The notes under the pieces: generated by a model | Databases searched by the model: none | What the model was told of the DNA's origin: nothing | Seen by the model: the letters and a program-made list of their open reading frames with translations, nothing else | Program-made: the position numbers and the translations under genes | Source: Tragulus kanchil | Taxonomy: Eukaryota; Chordata; Mammalia; Artiodactyla; Tragulidae | Assembly (NCBI GenBank): GCA_022376925.1 | Contig: JAIOJX010000025.1 | Coordinates: 138,591,301-138,655,300, forward strand | Reading direction: 5' to 3' | Length of the DNA stretch: 64,000 nucleotides | Part shown: positions 56,030-64,000 of the stretch, one piece after another | Layout of the letters: each line of letters begins with the position of its first letter | Numbering within the stretch: the stretch's first letter is position 1

Positions 56030-56235
56030 TAGGGCCCTAGTGGCTCTGTGTAAGAATTCACCTGCCAGTGCAGGAGATAAGGGTTTGATCCGTAGGTTGG
56101 AAAGATCCCCTGGAGAAGAAAATGGCAACCCACTGCAGTATTCTTGTCTGGGAAATGCCATGGACAGAGGAACCTGCCAGACTATAGTCCATGGGGTCCC
56201 AAAAGAGTTGGTCACGACCTAGTGACTAAAACAAA
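56030..56235 (+). mobile_element. Bov-tA SINE
   Basis: The body has 'gatcccctggagaagaaaa', 'caacccactgcagtattctt' and 'tagtccatggggtccc'. Its twin is at about 57125-57330. Confidence 0.9.
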
Positions 56236-57124
56236 ATGATGTAAATAGAATTGCTTGCTCCCTGCTGCGTTTAGTCTTTAGGTTTTCCAGATCAGCTAAG
56301 CTATTTGCTTTTGATATCAGAATTTTGTTTGTTATCTCTTTTCCTCTATTGGAAAAATCCATTTACTGTCATTTTCAGGAGGCCTAAGAGGAAGCAAATG
56401 TAGGAGACTATATAAGATATCATTTTTACTTGGTAATCTAGAGTGATCATTCCCAAACATACACCAGATCAACCACAGCATTCCCGAGAAGCTTCAGGGT
56501 CTCTGACTGCAGACTCTAGCAAGGCAGGTGAGATAGTTCATTATCTTTCTAGCCTAATCTCTCACAACTGGCCACAGCTTCCTCACCCCATTTAAATCCA
56601 CCCAGCCATGAAAAAAGGGATGGGGAGGTGTCAAACCTGTATCTTTGTTTCTGGATTTGGGAAGGACGCCATTACCCACCCAGCCAGCAGCTAGAGAAAC
56701 CCTAGATGTTCACCCCAACCCAACTTCTTTCTTACCCTCCTGTATGCAGTTAGATCCCTCTGTCCTCCAGCCCCCAGTCTCTGGACCACTGCCATATCAG
56801 AATTGCCTGTGGTAATGTTAAAATAACACAGATTTCTGAATCTCCATTCCAAGAAGTTCTGCATTTTCTAGTGAGGGAGGAGCTGACAATCTGCATCCCT
56901 CCCAGACCCCCACCCTCCTTCATTTTTAAAATACTTAAATCTGCTCTCTTACTTCAGGTCTTGGTCAGCTTTTCCCTAAAACCCAGTCTTGTTTTTCCCA
57001 AATAAAACAGCTTTTAGGTTGATAGGTGGTAGCATAAGGGCATAACTCATTCCCAAGTGAACTTCAAATCCTTTTAGTTAACCCTCTTTATCCCTACTTG
57101 CAGAAGCCAGTTTCTCAGTTTTTT

Positions 57125-57330
57125 TAGGGCCCTAGTGGCTCTGTGTAAGAATTCACCTGCCAGTGCAGGAGATAAGGGTTTGATCCGTAGGTTGGAAAGA
57201 TCCCCTGGAGAAGAAAATGGCAACCCACTGCAGTATTCTTGTCTGGGAAATGCCATGGACAGAGGAACCTGCCAGACTATAGTCCATGGGGTCCCAAAAG
57301 AGTTGGTCACGACCTAGTGACTAAAACAAA
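57125..57330 (+). mobile_element. Bov-tA SINE, second copy inside duplication 12
   Basis: It is the same element shifted by 1095. Confidence 0.9.
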
Positions 57331-57686
57331 ATGATGTAAATAGAATTGCTTGCTCCCTGCTGCGTTTAGTCTTTAGGTTTTCCAGATCAGCTAAGCTATT
57401 TGCTTTTGATATCAGAATTTTGTTTGTTATCTCTTTTCCTCTATTGGAAAAATCCATTTACTGTCATTTTCAGGAGGCCTAAGAGGAAGCAAATGTAGGA
57501 GACTATATAAGATATCATTTTTACTTGGTAATCTAGAGTGATCATTCCCAAACATACACCAGATCAACCACAGCATTCCCGAGAAGCTTCAGGGTCTCTG
57601 ACTGCAGACTCTAGCAAGGCAGGTGAGATAGTTCATTATCTTTCTAGCCTAATCTCTCACAACTGGCCACAGCTTCCTCACCCCAT

Positions 57687-58293
57687 GTTTCACATTCCCC
57701 ACACCTGGTCCTGTCAGATCCTGCTATAATAAGACCCTAGTAAGTCTTCTGAACCTACCAAACCCTTATCAAGTTTCCACACCTGTGCTTCACAGGCTAC
57801 AAAACCCTTTCTCTCCCCACACTGGCTCAATGAACACCCCTCTTATGGAAACACAGCTTAAACATGGCGGTTCTTCAAGCTTTGTATGAGAATATAGCTC
57901 GCCTCCTCCAACCCCATCCTATGTACCCAGCATATTGCCAGGAGGAGCAATATGCCATGGGCCCTAAATGTCCCTGAAAATTCTCGCTAAGTATGCAAAG
58001 AATGCAAGGTTGCTCAGGGTGATCAATCTTCAGAGCTCAGGTAATCTCTTCCCCAAGTAGCAGGCTTGCTTCTACTACTGTGAAAGGAGTGATCCCCCTA
58101 AACTTAGTACACCTTTCTTGTAATGCCACCCACTGCATGTACAGACATCCATCTACGTCTACCTCAGTCACCTGAGGGGGACTCCGGAGAGAACTTACAA
58201 ACGGAAGCTCTGGCCACAAGTAGTGAAATATTCTGGTCTTTGACCCAGGAACCTCATGTTCACTGCCATTTAACAGTAACAGGCGAGCTTATT
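57687..58293. other. AASDH-PPAT intergenic single-copy sequence
   Basis: I see no recognisable feature here. Confidence 0.5.
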
Positions 58294-58632
58294 AGTTTTT
58301 TTTTTTTTTTTTTTAAGATTTATTTATTTATTTACTTTGGGCGGGGGTCAGGTTGGGGAGGGAGGGGAGCAGGCGGGCCACTTCTATTGGCTTTCATTTC
58401 TCTATTTTCATTCGTCTTCGTTCTTTGGCTCCTGTGGGCCTCCCATCGCGGTGGCGTCTGTCGTCGCAGAGCGCCGGCTCTGGGCGCATGCGCTCCAGAG
58501 CTCCGGCTCGGTGACTGGACACATCAGTCCAGCCGCACGGCGGCACGTGGGATCTTCCCAGGCCAGGGATCGAACCAGCGCCCCTTGCGCTGCAAGGCGG
58601 TGTCCTTACCCACTGGACCACCAGGGGAAGCC
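58294..58632 (-). mobile_element. Young CHR-like SINE with C-rich tail, antisense
   Basis: A complete reverse element: poly-T, (attt)n, G-rich block, body and 'ccaccaggggaagccc' head. 'cttattagttttt' flanks both ends. Confidence 0.94.
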
Positions 58633-59220
58633 CTTATTAGTTTTTAAATAGAATACAAGCCTAGACCCTTCCCGAACTGTTGACTTAACAGTTACCATAA
58701 AACCTGTAGCAGCTGCATTATTTCCAAGTCTGACTTAATCCCTCTCGACAGCAGAGACTCATGTGTTTTGCACCTGTTTCCTGCACTATCTTTTTATTCT
58801 TCTCCATCTACCACATGGTTCCCATTCCTGATAATCAAATGCAGACCCCAGTATTTTGCTGATCCTTTGCACATTTTTTGATACATTCTCATTTCACTGC
58901 TTCTCTTCACCTACTTCCCAATTCATCTCTCAGTTGTCAATGTCATTGCTTCTTTTGAAAATAAAAATGACCTCAACAATAATTTTCAGAGTCCTCAACC
59001 CTACCCTGAGACAAGGTTAGGTCCCTGTTATGTGCTCTTGCAGCATCATCACCGATAACACGGTTGGGACAATGGTGTGTGATTCACTCTAAGGGAGCTC
59101 AGCTGCCCAGTTAAAGGCAGAGGAGAAACGGATGGGTGGTTGAGTTCATTCATGCGCGGCACATTTGCCTGGTGACTGAAAAAATGAAGGATGAGGGAAG
59201 TCAGACTGTGCCAGAGGGAG
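58633..59220. other. Intergenic sequence
   Basis: No gene or repeat is recognised. Confidence 0.45.
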
Positions 59221-59223
59221 CCT

Positions 59224-59610
59224 GTTAGAATTCTCCAGAGAAACAAACCCAACAGAAGAAATAGAGCTTAGGAGGTTGGCTCAAAGAAGTGTGGGGGTTG
59301 GCAAGTTTGAATCCCAGGGCAGACCAGAAGGCTGGAAATTCAGGTAAGAGTTGATGTCACAGGCCTGAAACAGCTTGGAAACTCTGGCAAGGTTTCTAGG
59401 GTGCAATCCTGAGAATTCTCATCCAGAAAACTGCCATCTGTTCTTAAGGCCTTCAACTGCCTGGATGAGGCCCATCCACGTGATGGAGGGTCATCTGTTT
59501 CACTCACAGTCTGCTGACTTAATGTTTACCACATCCAAAAAACACCTAGATGGGTGTTCGAACAACTTGGCACTAGTGCCTAGTCAAACTGAAACGTAGA
59601 ATTAACCATC
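59224..59610 (+). repeat. Old interspersed mammalian repeat, family not named
   Basis: The text 'gaattctccagagaaacaaa', 'gatgaggcccatccacgtga' and 'tagaattaaccatctcac' belongs to a widely dispersed mammalian repeat that I know by sequence but cannot assign to a family with confidence. Confidence 0.45.
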
Positions 59611-60269
59611 TCACATATTCATCAGTGAAGCCAACAAGCAATTTTCAATGACTGAGGAAGGGTGCAAGGACCAACCTGGGTCTCCTTTGTGTAATCATTT
59701 TGTGTACCATAGCGCACTGAGAAATTCCAAAATGGTTAGAAGCTTAGTTTCTGTCATCCAGTGATTTCTCAGTTACAGGAGAAGACAATTTCTTCACACA
59801 AAAACAAATTTACATTGAACCGTTGCAGTTTAGTTTACTCTTAAGGGTCTATGAGATTTTTCTTTTGAGAGGCTAGGATTTTCTCTTTGACCTCTTTATC
59901 AAACATGAGGGCAGTTTTCCTCAGAGAAGCTGATTTATCCTACTTGAAAGTCAACAAGAGGCATTAGAAACTCAACTGATGCTCCAGGGCAAGGTTCTGA
60001 GAGGCAATGATACTATTACTGGATGAAGTCTGACAAAGCTAGATTTCAGGTAAGAAGTAGAGATAAGGTTCACAATTGGTACAGTAAGAAGTAGTATGAG
60101 CTAATTATTTAAAACAGATTAATGACAAAAAACATTTAAATGTGCATGAATTACAGAAGATTGGAGTTAGCCTTTTTGTTTTCTTCATTTTTAACTATAT
60201 GTATGTATTTTGATTGTTTTTATTTTTTTGGAGGTAGGACTTTGGTATCTTTATTCTTATTTTGTGATT

Positions 60270-60395
60270 TTTTTTTTTTTTTGCCACACTGCAAGGCATG
60301 TGGGGTTGTATTTCCTGACCAGGGATTAAACCTGTGCCTGCTGCAGTGGAAGCTTGGAATCTTAACCACTGAAGACAGGAAAGTTCCCTGGTGTA
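60270..60395 (-). mobile_element. Short CHR-type SINE, antisense, diverged
   Basis: A T tract is followed by 'ctgaccagggattaaacc' and a reverse head 'aaccactgaagacaggaaag'. Confidence 0.7.
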
Positions 60396-60404
60396 TCTAC
60401 TTTT

Positions 60405-60955
60405 AAACAGACTGTTTTTAAAGCAGTTTTAGGTTCATAGCAAAACTAAGCAAAAGGCACAGAGTTCCCATATGCCCCTACCCCCACATATAATACCCCT
60501 TCTCACACCCCGAGTGGTCTGTTTGTTACAGCTGATGAACCTACCTTGACACATCATTACCACCCAAATTTTCTAGTTTACATCACGGTTCATTCTTGGT
60601 GTCATACAGTCTATAGGTTTGGACAAATATATAATAATTTATTCACCACCATAGTAATACACAAAATATTTTGACTATCCTAAAAACCCCATGTTTTACC
60701 TATTCATCCCTGTGTCCCAACCAACTACTGGGAACCAATGATCTTTTCATTGTCTCCATAGTTTTGCCTTTTCCAAAATGTCATATAGTTAGAATCACAC
60801 AGTATGTACTCTTTTCAGATTGGCATCGTTCACTTAGTCAAATCCGTTTAAGTTCACTCCATGTCTTTTCATGGTTTGATAGCTCATTTCTTTTTAGGAC
60901 CAAATAATATTCCACTGTCTGGATGTACCACAGTTTGTTGATCTACCTATTTTAT
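60405..60955 (-). mobile_element. Old L1 (L1M) 3' fragment, antisense
   Basis: The text 'aaagcagttttaggttcat', 'ctccatagttttgcctttt' and 'gtctggatgtaccacagttt' is the familiar antisense 3' part of old mammalian L1 elements. Confidence 0.75.
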
Positions 60956-60957
60956 TT

Positions 60958-61228
60958 TTAAATTTTGGCCTCTTTTATTGTTTTTTTAATTTATTTATTT
61001 TCATCCATCTTTCTTCTTTGGTCTGTGGGGGCCTCCCACTGCAGTGGCCTCTCTCGTTGCAGAGCATCGGCTCTGGGTGCACATGCTCCAGAGAGCTGGC
61101 TCGTAATTGGACACACTGGTCCAACCACTCCATGGCACGGCATGTGGGATCTTCCCAGGCCAGGGATCAAACCGGTGCCCTTTGCACTGCCAGATGGACT
61201 CTTTACCCACTGCACCACTAGGGAAGCC
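60958..61228 (-). mobile_element. CHR-like SINE, older subtype, antisense
   Basis: It begins with 'aaattttggcctcttttatt' and ends with the reverse head 'ccactagggaagccc'. The C-rich block is absent, as in the copies at 44.1 and 46.9 kb. Confidence 0.9.
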
Positions 61229-61889
61229 CCTTTATTTTTATTTTAAAAAGTACTCCAGACCAACGCACACACACAGTTTGAAAATCTAAGCCTCCCCTTC
61301 TGTGACACCCTCCCTATTCTTGCTAGCTTTCCCCAGAACTTGGCCATATCGTAGTGCTTACTTAACACTGCATTTCTAATTACCTTATTCGTCTCTCCCA
61401 CTCTCCACAGTTTTCCTTGGTTCATAAGAGACGGCCTATTTCATTGAAATGCTGGAATCAGAGAAGTAAGATATGACTAGGTGGTGCCAAGAATGGATCC
61501 TGGATGCAACTTGTCATTGTGCTGTTCACCGTGATGCACTACCTAAGAGTCACTATTTAGAAAAAGTACACACACATACTTAAATGTACTCATTACATGT
61601 ATTTGTCACCACTGTCTCACAAGGAAGTCACAAAAAGTAGGCTTGCAATATACATTCTGTGAAAACACATTTCTCATTTTCTCTGCAGTTTACCATACCT
61701 ATATAAATGTAAAGCAGTTAAACAACATTTGAGATTACACTGCTACAAAATTACAATTCACATTTCAGAAACTTGTCAGATAAAAGGTCATGATGGAGAG
61801 TTAGAAATCTGTAAAATTGCCAAATTGTCACAGTACCATTTTCCTTTATGAAAGCACCTCAATAAAACAAAAAACTATGGATAACACAA

Positions 61890-63558
61890 GTCAGATGAGA
61901 GGTTTTGGTTTATTACTTTCCCTGAGTCTCTTGTTTTATTAAAAAAAAAAAAATCAAATGTAAGTAAGGCTAGTTTAAAACAGACCCAAAGGCTTTGCCT
62001 CCTCCATGCTGCCACAACAAACACATTTCAAACAAAACGCTAAACATGCGCATGGTCCCAGGGCGTTATTCAAATGCCAGTCTGCTTGCATCACCAGCAC
62101 AGGGTTATCTGACCCACTGCTGCCGGCTGCACTTGGGCTTAAAGAGTAGTTTCTCTCGGCCTGCCATGACACAACATAGGAGACTAAATACTGAACGAAG
62201 AGATGATTATGGTCATTAATAAATAAAATTTCACATAAACAAGGGCTGAGGGCAAGTCATCGCAGATGTTAACAAATAGTGAAAAAAAAAACTTTAAAAA
62301 ATCTAATCCATTAGATCTCAATAAAACAAAGTAGAACAAGTGATCTATTAATGCTTGGAATTAGGTGAGCATGCCAACTGGAAAAGATTGTCTTCTTGTT
62401 CCTTAAAATTGGCCCCTACAGTGTCTCTACTCGATCATCTCATTGCATATATATGTTAGCAAGCACTTCATTAAAAGGTATATGATCAAATTAAGGATAA
62501 AAAATTTGTTAGAATCTAATAAAATTATTTTTTACTTCAAATGTACTAGGTTACTTTCTGTGCTTCTACCATAAAGGCACTAAGCAGTATGCATCACATT
62601 AATACTGTCTATAGTCAAATGTAGGAAAATTTTTTGCACAGACACATTTTTATAAACAGGGCACTTCAAAGGTAGGTGACAAGTCACTGCTGCATGTCTC
62701 CTTTTGAGATCTAGATTGCAGACCAACAGCCAACATTTATCAGCACTGTCTTAAAATTGATGGGTGGCTCTCACTACCAAAGTAACTGCTGCTAGTTATT
62801 AAATTTAATCATATAAGCACCTCATTGCACAGGTAGGGAAAGTGAGGCACAAAAGGTACTTGTTTTTAAAGAGAACTCTAGATGATAGATAACTGAGGTA
62901 TAATGGATTCAAAGTTTAATTGAATATGATGTACTGAATCATATAAGGAATAATTAACTCACATATTCCATTTGTATCACAACACCTTAGTCAAACCTCT
63001 TGCAAAAATCTTTAAAGCATGGAAGCATGGACCTAGCAAATACCATTTATCACTTGTCTTCTCTGACTAGGTGAAAAAGGCGAGCTAATGTTTGAGTGAA
63101 AAAACCCACATACTGCTGTATTAAATGCAATTAGTAACATTCAATTATGAAAATATTCCATAACTGAATTTCATTAACTCTCAAACATTTCAGAGAATTC
63201 TCTAAGAACCTGCAAGAGAGTATAATACCTGGCAATCCTCTCTAAAACAGAAATTCGCCTATTCGCTGCATTAATGCTGATGATCTGAAGTTAAATGTAT
63301 ATGATCTCTAAAAAAATTAGAACTAAATTACAAAATATAAACTAAAAGAATCATCGAAGTTCCTAGATGATACCAAAGTATTTATCCAGGATTACTGAAT
63401 AAATCAGAGCACTTTGGTACCTTTTTCAGAAAAAAAAAAAAAAAAAAATCCTCAAAACTTATAATATAGCATGAGGCATTTCACATTGTACCCACTGGGT
63501 AACAGTAAATGGAGGTGTAACCACTATAGCTTCTCCACCAACTTCTGTGTCTTGGCAG
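61890..63558 (-). other. PPAT: PPAT 3' UTR (probable extent)
   Basis: The sequence after the PPAT stop is AT-rich and has no SINE, which is unusual for this window and fits a transcribed UTR. Two AATAAA signals on the - strand (61940-61935 and 61914-61909) are the best 3' ends. The exact cleavage site is inferred. Confidence 0.6.
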
Positions 63559-63824
63559 CTACCATTCCAATTCCACAGGGTATTTTCCAGTCAGACAAGC
63601 TGTACAATGATCATTCTTCTCAAAACATTCCAGACCATTCCCATTTTCTCGAACCATAGTATCTTCCTTTGTACAATGACCATTGTTTTCAAAACATTCC
63701 AAACCATTCCCATTTTCTTGAACCGTAACATCTTGCTTTTTCGCTTTTTGTTTTTTAAGTCTTATTCCTTCTTGTACAGATGAAACCAGTCCTTCTACTG
63801 ACAGGTAGACAACACTGTTTGCTC
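63559..63824 (-). CDS. PPAT: PPAT last exon: C-terminus of amidophosphoribosyltransferase
   Basis: PPAT catalyses the first committed step of purine synthesis (PRPP plus glutamine to phosphoribosylamine) in the cytosol. The exon follows an acceptor 'ccccctttag' and opens in phase 2. It reads [20 protein letters not shown] and onward, and ends [13 protein letters not shown] before TAG at 63561-63559, matching the vertebrate C-terminus. A 23-residue segment with '[10 protein letters not shown]' and 'HCT' occurs twice in tandem, whereas the human protein as I recall it has it once. The frame stays open throughout. Upstream exons lie beyond the window. Confidence 0.93.
63601..63738 (-). repeat. 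PPAT: In-frame 69-base tandem repeat in the PPAT last exon
   Basis: Bases 63601-63669 and 63670-63738 align without gaps and differ at roughly a fifth of positions. Each encodes 23 residues including [12 protein letters not shown] or [12 protein letters not shown]. The divergence shows an old duplication in this lineage, unlike the ~1.1 kb repeats. Confidence 0.9.
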
Positions 63825-64000
63825 CTAAAGGGGGAAAAAGAGGGAAAGGTCATGAGACATCCTTTGGAAAGGAAGAACTACCTAACAGAGAACAGTTACA
63901 AACAGAAAAACATAAGCCAGAATAAAAATTCCTCCTTTAGCCTCTCTTTTTTTAAAATTTATTTTTAAAAATGTTACTTATTTACTTATTTATTGGTCAC
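63825..64000 (-). other. Start of the last PPAT intron
   Basis: The final ~55 bases (T-rich, then 'ttatttattggtcac') resemble the reversed tail of an older CHR-like SINE cut by the window edge. Confidence 0.4.

Larger units (their letters stand above)
55522..57686 (+). repeat. Direct 1095-base tandem duplication 12
   Basis: Bases 55522-56591 recur at 56617-57686 with about 25 bases of filler. Several base changes lie in the first 80 bases of the second arm ('ctgtatttgggaatg' to 'ctggatttgggaagg', 'ccagcaggtag' to 'ccagcagctag'). Confidence 0.92.

Noticed and set aside
1196..57686. Regularly spaced repeats as a new repeat array or amplification system
   Set aside because: Each pair has its own sequence and nothing is shared between pairs except size. 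There is no common element, terminus or target motif.
58123..58647. 174-codon open frame on the + strand
   Set aside because: It runs into an antisense young SINE, and its C-terminal two-thirds is SINE-derived peptide text.

Overview
This is mammalian DNA, almost certainly from a ruminant. It is full of interspersed repeats that only even-toed ungulates carry: Bov-tA/BovB-derived SINEs and tRNA-Glu-derived CHR-type SINEs that open with the 'gcttccctggtgg' head. A ~330 bp CHR-like subfamily with a C-rich tail is young here: copies are similar, and several have target-site duplications. The Bov-tA copies look older, and I saw no dimeric Bov-A2 and no full-length BovB. That suggests a basal ruminant such as a chevrotain rather than a cow or sheep, but this is inference.

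Three protein-coding genes are present, in the order known from human 4q12. The last coding exon of CRACD (KIAA1211) is at 543-703 on the + strand, followed by its probable 3' UTR. The whole coding region of AASDH (beta-alanine-activating enzyme / ACSF4) lies on the - strand from 51125 down to 16379. I could place 14 coding exons with consistent splice phases, giving a conceptual protein of about 1099 residues. It has an adenylation domain, a phosphopantetheine carrier site and a PQQ-type beta-propeller. The AASDH promoter is a CpG-rich block at about 54060-54560. The last exon and 3' UTR of PPAT (amidophosphoribosyltransferase, purine synthesis) occupy 63824 down to about 61890 on the - strand. 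A decayed processed copy of TARDBP (TDP-43) lies between AASDH and PPAT.

Between the exons are a long, rearranged L1 with a second L1 nested in it (7080-15850), another pair of L1 pieces in swapped order (45690-47660), many SINEs, two MER20-like and one Tigger/MER2-like DNA transposon, and MaLR-type LTR remnants.

The most striking feature is not a gene. Twelve direct tandem duplications, each with a period of about 1.05-1.22 kb, are scattered from 1.2 to 57.7 kb. The copies are nearly identical except next to the junction, where small deletions and short filler sequences pile up. This looks like contig ends whose overlaps were never merged in the assembly. Two of the duplications copy AASDH exons. 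One of these (exon 10, 116 bp) would shift the reading frame if both copies were spliced in. With the duplications collapsed the window would represent about 50.5 kb. I found no sign of an undescribed biological system. The most interesting real biology is a 23-residue in-frame tandem repeat near the C-terminus of PPAT and the young SINE subfamily.
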